Assembly: GCA_015258715.1 (NCBI GenBank)
Contig: JABZHR010000020.1
Span: 1-9,727, forward strand
Direction of reading: 5' to 3'
DNA from: Atopobium sp.
GTDB taxonomy: Bacteria > Actinomycetota > Coriobacteriia > Coriobacteriales > Atopobiaceae
Length of the DNA: 9,727 nucleotides
In this document: positions 1 to 5,556 of the stretch, piece by piece
Layout: each line of letters starts with the position of its first letter
How positions within the stretch are numbered: the first letter of the stretch is position 1
Notes under the pieces: generated by a model
What the model saw: the letters and a program-made list of their open reading frames with translations, nothing else
Told to the model about the DNA's origin: nothing
Databases searched by the model: none
Made by a program: the position numbers and the translations under genes

Positions 1-103
1 ACGTAAGCGTCTGGGTTGGAAGTGCCCTTGGGAAGTCTACCATCACCAAACGTTGCACTTGCTTTGACAATTCAAGCATCGAATTTTGCAGATTATCTGA
101 CAT
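1..103 (-). CDS. Possible N-terminus of an unidentified protein, cut by the window edge
   Basis: An open minus-strand frame runs from an ATG at 103 off the left edge, giving 34 codons beginning MSDNLQNSMLELSKQVQRL. The frame is closed upstream by a TGA, so this ATG is the first conventional start. The first 20 residues look like an amphipathic helix. I do not recognise the protein. It would start 34 bases after the stop of the nuclease-like gene on the same strand, with no terminator between them, so co-transcription is plausible. Against it: there is no good Shine-Dalgarno sequence, and only about 100 bases are visible. The opposite strand is also open from base 3 to a TAG at 135-137 but reads as low-complexity Ser/Cys-rich protein, which looks more like a shadow. 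Confidence 0.35.
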   Translation of the reverse strand, partial: MSDNLQNSMLELSKQVQRLVMVDFPRALPTQTLT

Positions 104-137
104 TGCTGTGTTGTCGCATGGGGCAATTCAGGGATAG

Positions 138-1181
138 TTAAATTTTATATATTAGTTCATTCATAAATCTGTATATTGAATCAAGTTTATTCATCAAAAT
201 GAATTGCTCATGAGAATACTGACGTAACATCCGCCTAATCCGGTACAGATTGCTATCTCCCAAGTCCTTTTTAATGCTTAGGAACATATTTTGCATTGCG
301 AGCTGGTTTCTGTAGATATCTGCATTTACAAAGTACTCCTTAATACTTACCGAATTCAGCTCATTTGTTCTTTGAATGTCTTTTCTTTGCTGATAGAAGT
401 CATCATGATATGCACCGTTATATTCAATAGCTACTAAATTCAATCCAGACAAATTTGATTTAGACATCTTGCCAAAAAGTAAATCTAACCTTCGTTCCTT
501 AGATTGAGCCTCTGGATTTATCTGGTCTTTTATTACATACGATTTATTCAACGCAATTGGCATTTGATTGAAACCACCTTCACAATATGGCATGGCAGAT
601 CTAATTGCCATTTTGACCTCCATGGGAGAGGCTGCATCAGAGAAGAAATAGCGCATGTTTCTTCGTGTAGTTCTCAAACCGGGAGAGTACGATTCAAGTG
701 CACTCAAAAGAGACGTAAGCTCGTTCGAAGTTACCATCGGCATATCAAATTCACAGAGTTCACCGTTTGCAAGATGACCATAACTGGCCATCAGTAGATT
801 AGCCAGTACAATTTGATGGAGAGGACTCATATTCCTTGACATCATACAAACAGTTAAAGCAGGCGAGATACAATACACATTTTGTCCAAGCTCAATAAGC
901 GAACCAACAGGTAAAAGGCATTTGAATTGATGAGATACTCGCGCATCGCAAGACCTTGTCCTCGAATTATCTCTGAGTATTTCATGAGTGGTTTTAGCCA
1001 GAACTATGCCATATTCTTTCTTCAGAAATTGAAGCTTTTCTTCATATGTCTCATCTGAACATGCAGCGTACGTTGCGCGGAAATCCCTTGATGAGCGTTG
1101 TGATAACACCTCATCATTTCCGTGAATCTTAAGTTGACCACAGATTTGAAGCGCAGTTTCATGCGAGAAAATAATATCCAT
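138..1181 (-). CDS. Hypothetical protein with a predicted PD-(D/E)XK (Vsr/DUF559-like) C-terminal nuclease core
   Basis: A 347-residue protein. The ATG at 1181 is chosen because a strong TAAGGAGG sequence lies just upstream; a longer reading from 1232 has no such site. Residues 184-189 (ASPMEV) carry an acidic residue, 231-236 (RLDLLF) a strand-end Asp, 251-256 (AIEYNG) a Glu followed by Asn, and 267-273 an Asp and Arg on a helix. This order of acidic positions and the IEYxG...H...D..R pattern resemble the Vsr/DUF559 branch of the PD-(D/E)XK nucleases. Residues 60-115 (TTHEILR, then LPVGSLIELGQNVYCISP) resemble the middle region of a Coriobacteriia family annotated as hypothetical or AbiEi-like; that comparison is from memory. 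The usual Lys of ExK is absent (Asn255), so catalysis is uncertain. Two sampled lines (481-600) have 44 G+C in 120 bases, against 63 in 120 for 1681-1800 in folA, which may indicate transfer. Confidence 0.7.
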   Translation of the reverse strand: MDIIFSHETALQICGQLKIHGNDEVLSQRSSRDFRATYAACSDETYEEKLQFLKKEYGIVLAKTTHEILRDNSRTRSCDARVSHQFKCLLPVGSLIELGQNVYCISPALTVCMMSRNMSPLHQIVLANLLMASYGHLANGELCEFDMPMVTSNELTSLLSALESYSPGLRTTRRNMRYFFSDAASPMEVKMAIRSAMPYCEGGFNQMPIALNKSYVIKDQINPEAQSKERRLDLLFGKMSKSNLSGLNLVAIEYNGAYHDDFYQQRKDIQRTNELNSVSIKEYFVNADIYRNQLAMQNMFLSIKKDLGDSNLYRIRRMLRQYSHEQFILMNKLDSIYRFMNELIYKI

Positions 1182-1184
1182 TCG

Positions 1185-1194
1185 TTCCTCCTTA
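1185..1194 (-). promoter_or_regulatory. Strong ribosome binding site of the nuclease-like gene
   Basis: On the minus strand TAAGGAGGAA lies immediately upstream of the ATG at 1181, with about five bases between AAGGAGG and the start. It fixes the start codon at 1181 rather than 1232. Confidence 0.8.
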
Positions 1195-1223
1195 GATTGA
1201 GAAACGAATGTATCAGCACACTT

Positions 1224-1260
1224 TGTCAGCAATCTGACAGCTATTTGTCAGTTCCCTGAC
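1224..1260. promoter_or_regulatory. Two tandem palindromes, likely operator sites
   Basis: GTCAG-N4-CTGAC occurs at 1225-1238 and again at 1247-1260, exactly 22 bases apart, about two helical turns. The first copy extends to TGTCAG-N4-CTGACA (1224-1239). The pair sits about 43-80 bases upstream of the start codon at 1181, where promoter elements would be expected. A weak -10-like TACATT on the minus strand (1212-1207) lies just downstream. Binding by a dimeric regulator, possibly the gene product itself, is inference. Confidence 0.5.
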
Positions 1261-1270
1261 TCGGTTTTGC

Positions 1271-1313
1271 GATAATAAAAAGTCCTCTCATACCACCAGG
1301 TAAAAGAGGACTT
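1271..1313 (-). terminator. Intrinsic terminator after folA
   Basis: On the minus strand a 9-bp perfect stem (AAGTCCTCT at 1313-1305 with AGAGGACTT at 1288-1280) encloses a 16-base loop and runs straight into TTTATTATC. The T-rich run is on the minus side only, so it terminates transcripts coming from folA and insulates the nuclease-like gene. It lies 140 bases beyond the folA stop. Between them (1314-1452) I see no gene, only a repeated GCGCAAC heptamer and a small GCCT-TGAT-AGGC hairpin. Confidence 0.75.
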
Positions 1314-1452
1314 AGATGAAAATTAAACTAAAGAACCCATAAATTGTTTCGCCCAATCAACATAAAATTCATACGATTGAGCGCGCAACGACTAAACGCC
1401 TTGATAGGCCGTGCGCAACAACAAAAACGCTCTTGGTAGGCCCACACGACGC

Positions 1453-1941
1453 CTAAATGTGTCGATAAGTCACAAACTTGAAAGCGACACCTTCTGGAGT
1501 CACGCCGCCATCTTCCTCGTTGCAAACTTCCCATGCAGAATCTTCGTCCAGGTTGGGGAAGTACGTGTCCGCATCAACCACGGTGTCGTGCTTCGTGACG
1601 TACGCGTAAGAGCACTTGTCGAGAAGAGCGCGATAAATTGAAGCTCCACCAAGAAGCCAGACCTTCTCGGGAGCTTCATCCGCAACTAAACGAAGCGCTT
1701 CCTCTGCCGACGACACCACCTCAACGCCTTCGACCTGGTAATCGGCATTTCTAGAAATGACAATGTTACGGCGACCTTTAAGCGGTCCACCAGGGAAACT
1801 CTCCAGCGTCTTTCTGCCCATGACAACCGTGCAACCGCGCGTGTGCTCAACAAAATGCTTCATGTCGGCCTTGTTGGGGATGAGAAGATCTCCGTCGCAT
1901 CCGATGCCCCAATCGCGTGTTACAGAAACAATTGCGTTCAT
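1453..1941 (-). CDS. folA: Dihydrofolate reductase
   Basis: A 162-residue protein, the normal size for a chromosomal DHFR. It reduces dihydrofolate to tetrahydrofolate with NADPH in the cytoplasm, regenerating the cofactor oxidised by thymidylate synthase encoded just upstream. Seen in the sequence: the N-terminal strand MNAIVSVTRDWGIG; the folate-binding helix with an acidic residue at D26 (KADMKHF); the NADPH-binding VVMGRKTLESFPGGPL segment (39-54); RRNIVIS (57-63); the paired glycines in WLLGGASIY (94-102); and DADTYFP (123-129), which carries the conserved Thr. The usual Pro-Trp of the Met20 loop is replaced by Leu-Ile (DLLIPNKADM), a variant I recall in some Firmicutes and Actinobacteria. 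The ATG at 1941 follows an AGGAGAA sequence at good spacing. Confidence 0.95.
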   Translation of the reverse strand: MNAIVSVTRDWGIGCDGDLLIPNKADMKHFVEHTRGCTVVMGRKTLESFPGGPLKGRRNIVISRNADYQVEGVEVVSSAEEALRLVADEAPEKVWLLGGASIYRALLDKCSYAYVTKHDTVVDADTYFPNLDEDSAWEVCNEEDGGVTPEGVAFKFVTYRHI

Positions 1942-1992
1942 GTGGTTCTCCTGGCAAGTATCGTCTTAAATGAAATGATGATCTTAGCTTGA

Positions 1993-2076
1993 GCATCTGC
2001 TCGTGCGTGCCTGCAACGCCAGCCGCGCCAGCCGCATCCGCTCGTACGTGCCTGCAACGCCAGCCGCATCTGCTCG
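1993..2076. repeat. GC-rich imperfect tandem repeat in the thyA-folA spacer
   Basis: Two 34-base copies (1993-2026 and 2034-2067) differ at two positions and share the core CGTGCCTGCAACGCCAGCC apart from one substitution just before it. A third partial copy (GCATCTGCTCG) spans 2066-2076. The spacing is 41 then 32 bases because the first copy carries an additional GCCAGCC-like piece. Neither spacing is a multiple of three, which argues against a repeated peptide. The repeat fills most of the 157-base gap between the thyA stop and the folA start. I see no strong hairpin in it. Its role is unknown. Confidence 0.8.
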
Positions 2077-2098
2077 GGCGCGTCCGCAGCAACTGCGC

Positions 2099-2947
2099 CT
2101 AAACCGCAATCGGAATGTTCTTGATCTGCGGACCGTGCTGATAATCCTCGACAATGAGGTCGTCAGTAGTGAAGTCGTAGAAGTTGGTGACGTTAGGGTT
2201 CAGGCTCACCTTTGGTGCATCAAAGGTAGGACGAGAAATCAATTCTTTAACAATGTCCACGTGGCGATCATAAATGTGAGCATCGGCAATCATGTGAACC
2301 AGCTCACCAGCCTCCATGCCGCTGACCTGCGCAACCATCATGAGCAAGATAGCGTACTGACAAACATTCCAGTTGTTAGCTGCAAGAATATCCTGGCTAC
2401 GCTGAACAAGCAGGAGGTTAAGTGTAGGTTTGTCCTTACCTGCTTCCTGAGTAACGTTATAGATTGCGTTGAATGCGCAAGGGTAGAGATTCATCTCCGA
2501 GAGATCGGCAAAGGTATATAGGTTGGTCATAATGCGGCGGCTAAACGGATTCTCTTTGAGGTCCTTGAGTACGCGATCCATCTGGTCATAGTCGCCATCG
2601 GAGTAGTGAGAAACCTGTCCAACCTGATAACCGTAAGCCTTGCCAATGGAACCAGACTCATCAGCCCATGAATCCCAGATGTGAGAGTTAAGATCGTTAA
2701 CGTTGTTGGACTTCTTCTGGTAAATCCACAGGACCTCATCCATGGCGCTCTTGAGCGCAGTGCGACGAAGCGTCAGCGCTGGAAACTCCTCGCGCAAATC
2801 ATAGCGATTGCAGACGCCAAACTTCTTGATTGTGTATGCGGAGGTACCATCTTCCCAGGTAGGACGGACCTTCTCGCCCTCGGTGGTGGTGCCGTTTTCA
2901 ATAATGTCGGAGCACATATCAATAAAAATGCGATCTGCTTTGCTCAT
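2099..2947 (-). CDS. thyA: Thymidylate synthase (Bacillus ThyA / phage phi3T type)
   Basis: A 282-residue protein that methylates dUMP to dTMP using methylene-tetrahydrofolate and releases dihydrofolate, the substrate of the neighbouring folA product. The catalytic cysteine is C157 in LYPCAFN. Other family residues are E71 (DEVLWIY), SRRIM (136-140), the phosphate-binding QRSQD (182-186), N194 in NNWNVCQYA, and HIY (224-226). The C-terminus IPIAV has the expected hydrophobic tail. Several segments (KSNNVNDLN, VAQVSGMEAGE, NPNVTNFYDFT) follow the B. subtilis ThyA/phi3T branch rather than the E. coli one. The ATG at 2947 is preferred because GAAGGA lies six bases before it; an in-frame TTG at 2953 would sit directly against that site. 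The 78-base gap to the upstream gene shows no convincing promoter. Confidence 0.95.
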   Translation of the reverse strand: MSKADRIFIDMCSDIIENGTTTEGEKVRPTWEDGTSAYTIKKFGVCNRYDLREEFPALTLRRTALKSAMDEVLWIYQKKSNNVNDLNSHIWDSWADESGSIGKAYGYQVGQVSHYSDGDYDQMDRVLKDLKENPFSRRIMTNLYTFADLSEMNLYPCAFNAIYNVTQEAGKDKPTLNLLLVQRSQDILAANNWNVCQYAILLMMVAQVSGMEAGELVHMIADAHIYDRHVDIVKELISRPTFDAPKVSLNPNVTNFYDFTTDDLIVEDYQHGPQIKNIPIAV

Positions 2948-2953
2948 ATTCAA

Positions 2954-2959
2954 TCCTTC
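2954..2959 (-). promoter_or_regulatory. Ribosome binding site deciding the thyA start
   Basis: GAAGGA on the minus strand is six bases from the ATG at 2947 and zero bases from the alternative TTG at 2953, so the ATG is the likely start. Confidence 0.65.
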
Positions 2960-3025
2960 AAAATACTGTTCAAAGTGGAATAAACACCTGCTAGTTGTAC
3001 GTATAGCAAGTCTTTTCCAAGTACA

Positions 3026-3274
3026 TTACCAGTTGCTGTCAGTATAAGCGCTGTAGGGGTCCCCAAAAAGCGGGCTTGAGGAAGTCTGATTGCTCGAAAC
3101 ACAAGAACGTCCCAGTCCCGAGAGCAGCATAATAACTATAAAAAATAGCAAGCCTGCAGGGAAAGGAGAGCCGTCAGGCATCTGCGACGGATCGTTTGGG
3201 TCAAAGTCAGGGCCCTCGCCGCCAAATTCATGCCTGTTGTCCCTGGTATCTTGGTTGTCGTCTTTCTTTGCCAT
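3026..3274 (-). CDS. Small single-pass membrane protein of unknown function
   Basis: An 82-residue protein I do not recognise. The N-terminal 37 residues are polar and acidic with several Asp-Pro/Asn-Pro pairs (GPDFDPNDPSQMPDGSP). A hydrophobic span follows at about 38-54 (FPAGLLFFIVIMLLSGLG), then a Ser/Thr-rich 28-residue tail with one Cys (C58) ending SNW. The layout suggests one membrane helix, but the charge pattern does not settle the topology. The ATG at 3274 is preceded by GAGGATTG, a reasonable ribosome binding site; an in-frame TTG just before it is less likely. Its ATG overlaps the TGA of a possible 37-codon ORF upstream (TGATG). It ends 78 bases before thyA, on the same strand, so co-transcription with thyA is plausible. 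Confidence 0.65.
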   Translation of the reverse strand: MAKKDDNQDTRDNRHEFGGEGPDFDPNDPSQMPDGSPFPAGLLFFIVIMLLSGLGRSCVSSNQTSSSPLFGDPYSAYTDSNW

Positions 3275-3387
3275 CAATCCTCAATCAAACGCTTACACTT
3301 TGATGATACCCGTCGTCGCCCAAGGATTTCATGGCGAGAAACCCCTCTTTTTGTCACTTCACATTCTCTGCAAAGTATTTTGCACAT
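3274..3387 (-). CDS. Possible 37-residue basic, cysteine-containing small ORF
   Basis: Reading from the ATG at 3387 gives MCKILCRECEVTKRG and then an Arg/Lys-rich stretch ending KCKRLIED. It has four cysteines (2, 6, 9 and 31), including one C-x2-C pair. Its TGA overlaps the ATG of the next gene as TGATG, a layout often used for translational coupling, and it occupies most of the gap after the Nudix gene. The frame is closed by a TAA a short way upstream. Against it: no Shine-Dalgarno sequence is visible before the ATG, the ORF is short enough to be chance, and the overlap could follow from the next gene's own ribosome binding site. No function can be assigned. Confidence 0.25.
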   Translation of the reverse strand: MCKILCRECEVTKRGVSRHEILGRRRVSSKCKRLIED

Positions 3388-3444
3388 GACGACTTGTTCG
3401 CGCCTGCAGCTCGCTTACACCCGCAGCATCTGCGCCCACAGCTC

Positions 3445-3876
3445 CTACAGGTGCTGCGACGCAAAGATGTCGTTCCAGAACGTGCCAAGCTGCTTGATAA
3501 GCTCAATGTCTGCGGGAAGCCATTGCACGTCAAGCAGCTCGTTTTGGGCAAGCCAACGAAGCTCCGAGTGAATCTCTGGATCCGCGACAGGCTCCTCAGA
3601 CTCACCCAGCGTGCAGATATAACAATCCATATGCAGGTCAAAGGTGGGGTAGGAGTAAGTCACCGTGTCATAGAAGAATGCCGCCTGCACGCTACAGTGC
3701 AGCTCTTCCTGAATTTCTCGACGCAGGGCCTGCTCGGAGGTCTCTCCAGCCTCAACTTTTCCGCCAGGAAACTCCCAAAAGCCTGCGTTATCAGCGTCAG
3801 CTCGACAAGCGGCAAGGATTTTGTTGTCCTTATAGAAGATAGCCGCAGCTACATTGACTGTCTTGGCCTCGGACAT
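3445..3876 (-). CDS. Nudix hydrolase, MutT-like
   Basis: A 143-residue cytosolic hydrolase of the NTP pyrophosphohydrolase type. The Nudix box spans about 39-61, with the pattern G-x5-E-x7-REIQEEL all present; the helix glycine after EEL is His here. It is preceded by FWEFPGGK, characteristic of the MutT / 8-oxo-dGTP and CTP pyrophosphohydrolase branch. The N-terminal strand VNVAAAIFYKDNKILAA also fits MutT. The likely job is hydrolysing oxidised or non-canonical nucleoside triphosphates to monophosphates, but sequence alone does not fix the substrate. The ATG at 3876 follows GGAGGG closely; the longer reading from 3924 would overlap the upstream gene and lacks such a site. It begins one base after the thioesterase stop (TAACATG), so translation is probably coupled. 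Confidence 0.88.
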   Translation of the reverse strand: MSEAKTVNVAAAIFYKDNKILAACRADADNAGFWEFPGGKVEAGETSEQALRREIQEELHCSVQAAFFYDTVTYSYPTFDLHMDCYICTLGESEEPVADPEIHSELRWLAQNELLDVQWLPADIELIKQLGTFWNDIFASQHL

Positions 3877-3877
3877 G

Positions 3878-4594
3878 TTATCCCTCCAGTCTGACTGTTG
3901 CAAAGACGGTAGAATTTTCGGCATCTTTGAGCACTACCGAGAAACCCGTCTCATCGGTGTATACCTGGGGAGTAATGGTATCGCCCAAGTGGGCCTGGCT
4001 TCTGTACTGAACCACAATGCGGCGCAGCTTGTGAGAATACCCAAGGGCCACAAGCGTGTCGACAGCCATAAGCACGTATTGAGCATTGTTGACATGCTTG
4101 TTTGTATCTAGGTGCTGCTGAGAAACAAGAATAGCTGGAGCGTCAACAGCATTTCCCTCAAGTGCAATTTTGCGAGGTGTGGGCGGTAAATCTACGCGAG
4201 GTTCGCCAGTAAGGTAAACGCTCTCGCTCTCTGGAACGCGAGCCGCCTTTCCTTCCTTAATGTCCATTAAATACCAGGTAGAATCAGCTTTTACAATGTT
4301 TGCACCGCTTGCATCATTAATGACAAATGACCTGGAAGCCTGAAGGCCCTTCATCTGATATGACCAGGTACCCACGCAGATCTTCTCGCCAAATTGAGGG
4401 AGTCGGTCAACCTGAATCTGCCAAGTTGCCAGGACCCATGCGTATCCCTCGCTGGTCAGCTGCTTAAAGCCGCGGCCAATATCTTCTGAATGGAACGTCG
4501 AGCAATCCTGAAGGTAGTTCATAACGCCTACCAGGGAAAGCTTGCCCGTCTCATCGCATTCGCTGTATCTAACTCTACTTTCAATGGTGTACAT
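3878..4594 (-). CDS. Acyl-ACP thioesterase
   Basis: A 238-residue protein matching the bacterial FatA/FatB-like acyl-ACP thioesterases, two hotdog folds in tandem. Such enzymes release free fatty acids from acyl carrier protein in the cytosol. The first hotdog holds RVRYSECDETGKLSLVGVMNYLQD (about 7-30) around its long helix, with WVLATWQIQVDRLP as a central strand (53-66). The second begins near 155 and carries D163-x-N165-x-H167-VNNAQYV, the Asp/Asn/His signature of the family's active site. The length is normal for bacterial members. The start at 4594 is an ATG with only a weak TTTGGA sequence upstream, and no better start is visible. The 59-base gap to the upstream gene contains only a weak 5-bp hairpin. 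The chain-length specificity and purpose of the fatty acids are unknown. Confidence 0.88.
   Translation of the reverse strand: MYTIESRVRYSECDETGKLSLVGVMNYLQDCSTFHSEDIGRGFKQLTSEGYAWVLATWQIQVDRLPQFGEKICVGTWSYQMKGLQASRSFVINDASGANIVKADSTWYLMDIKEGKAARVPESESVYLTGEPRVDLPPTPRKIALEGNAVDAPAILVSQQHLDTNKHVNNAQYVLMAVDTLVALGYSHKLRRIVVQYRSQAHLGDTITPQVYTDETGFSVVLKDAENSTVFATVRLEG
3881..3887 (-). promoter_or_regulatory. Ribosome binding site of the Nudix gene, inside the end of the thioesterase gene
   Basis: GGAGGGA on the minus strand lies within the last codons of the thioesterase gene, about five bases before the ATG at 3876. It decides the start and suggests translational coupling. Confidence 0.75.
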
Positions 4595-4653
4595 ACAAAT
4601 CCAAACTCGAAATCAGCGTTTGCTGAGGTATTACGGTATGTCGAGAAGCCCGT

Positions 4654-5556
4654 TTAGTTGTCCCAGGGGAACGAACTTGGCAGGTGATCTTTGACTTTCT
4701 GGGTAGTGTCGTCAAACTTTTGCTTGGTTACCTGGACTTTCTGGGAAACCTCTTTAGCCTTTTGAGCGGCAAGAAGGGTTGCAGTTTGAGCGGCTGCATT
4801 TGCTTTTTGGGCCGCCGCGTTTGCCTTTTGAGCAGCTTTGTTTGCTTTTTGTGAGGCATTTTGTGCCGCAGCACTTACTTTCTGCGAAGCGCTTTGAGCC
4901 ATCGCATCAACCTGATGTGATGCGTTATGTGCGGCCTCTTCAATCCTCAAAGATGCATCTTGAGCTGCGGCTTCAACCTTGTGATGGGTGGTTGGTCCAT
5001 TCCAAAGAAGGCTGGCCACGGTATCCAAAAAATAGAGCGTGACCACAATAAAGGCCATTACAGAGATGGTGTGCCTTGAGAAAAGCATCAAAATATTAAG
5101 CATCGCTGGAACTAGTACAAAGACTGAAGTAACCGAAAATGCTCCAAACACAGCGCTGGCCTGGGGACAAATGCGACCATGTAAGTTGAATTTAAACATG
5201 GAATAGTCCCACCACTTCTTTTTAAAGCGTCGCTCCAAAAAGAGACCAGTTGAGTATTCAATAACGGTGGCTAAAAATCCGCCAATAATAAAGACAATAA
5301 ACGGATTGGAAATCTGGCCTAGTACCAGCCAAACTGCAAGCGCGCCAATGCCATAAATAGGGCAGGTAGGTCCAAAAAGAAAACCGCGCTTAGTAAATTC
5401 ACCCTCGACAACGGAGCAATAAATGGTTTCGTACACCCAGCCGCCAAAAGAAATCAGTGCAAAAATTATGACCATCTGAGGCAGATGCTGCACAAAGAGC
5501 TCAATATTCTTATCGAGTGCAAAGAGCGTACGCAGTGTCTCAGTCATGGTGCTCAC
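4654..5556 (-). CDS. CmpB-type (PF06541) membrane protein with an Ala/Gln-rich repeat tail
   Basis: A 300-residue protein of the family annotated as putative ABC transporter permease (ABC_trans_CmpB); no ABC signature is present and its transport role is unproven. About five membrane spans lie at roughly 27-46, 64-80, 83-103, 134-157 and 163-183. Family motifs are GGWVYETIY (38-46), TKRGFLFGPTCPIYGIG (55-71), VIEYSTGLFLERRF (98-111), WWDYS (115-119) and FNLHGRICP (123-131). From about 193 to 290 the protein is soluble, helical and rich in Ala, Gln and Lys, with 11-residue and then 7-residue repeats. The start is either the GTG at 5556, overlapping the upstream TGA as GTGA, or the ATG at 5547; neither has a strong ribosome binding site. 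The overlap with the HD gene implies a shared transcript. Confidence 0.85.
   Translation of the reverse strand: MSTMTETLRTLFALDKNIELFVQHLPQMVIIFALISFGGWVYETIYCSVVEGEFTKRGFLFGPTCPIYGIGALAVWLVLGQISNPFIVFIIGGFLATVIEYSTGLFLERRFKKKWWDYSMFKFNLHGRICPQASAVFGAFSVTSVFVLVPAMLNILMLFSRHTISVMAFIVVTLYFLDTVASLLWNGPTTHHKVEAAAQDASLRIEEAAHNASHQVDAMAQSASQKVSAAAQNASQKANKAAQKANAAAQKANAAAQTATLLAAQKAKEVSQKVQVTKQKFDDTTQKVKDHLPSSFPWDN
4780..4974 (-). repeat. Hendecad then heptad repeats in the CmpB protein tail
   Basis: Codons 195-238 encode four consecutive 11-residue units of the form (E/D/S)-A-A-A-Q-x-A-S-x-K-V. Codons 239-259 encode three 7-residue units of the form N-A-A-A-Q-K-A. The change from 11 to 7 keeps a helical register, as in right-handed versus left-handed coiled coils, or in apolipoprotein/LEA-like amphipathic helices. 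Confidence 0.8.

Noticed and set aside
3..137. Plus-strand open frame at the left edge containing GSALGKST, suggestive of a P-loop
   Set aside because: The residue before the four-residue spacer is Val rather than Gly/Ala, no hydrophobic strand leads into it, and the rest is Ser/Cys-rich. Too short to support.
1314..1534. Minus-strand ORF overlapping the 3' end of folA
   Set aside because: It overlaps folA out of frame, is Cys/Arg-rich, and has no start signal; a shadow.
1847..2092. Minus-strand ORF running from the thyA-folA repeat into folA in another frame
   Set aside because: It is open only because the repeat is GC-rich and stop-poor. The repeat periods (41 and 32) break frame, and it overlaps folA.
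2003..2521. 172-codon plus-strand ORF opposite thyA
   Set aside because: It lies largely antisense to a clear thymidylate synthase, has no recognisable domain, and begins in the GC-rich repeat. It is a shadow frame.
3422..3458. CGCAGCA...TGCTGCG inverted repeat spanning the Nudix stop codon
   Set aside because: Seven-bp arms with a 23-base loop and no T-run; weak and probably incidental.
3331..3894. 187-codon plus-strand ORF opposite the Nudix gene
   Set aside because: Antisense to a gene with an intact Nudix box; the translation is low-information and has no ribosome binding site worth noting.
4613..4626. TCAGC-GTTT-GCTGA hairpin between the CmpB and thioesterase genes as a terminator
   Set aside because: Only a 5-bp stem followed by a short broken T-run; not enough for an intrinsic terminator.
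4654..5556. Calling the CmpB protein an ABC transporter permease
   Set aside because: No ATPase gene is adjacent and no ABC-permease coupling motif is visible. The family name is historical, so only the family was assigned.
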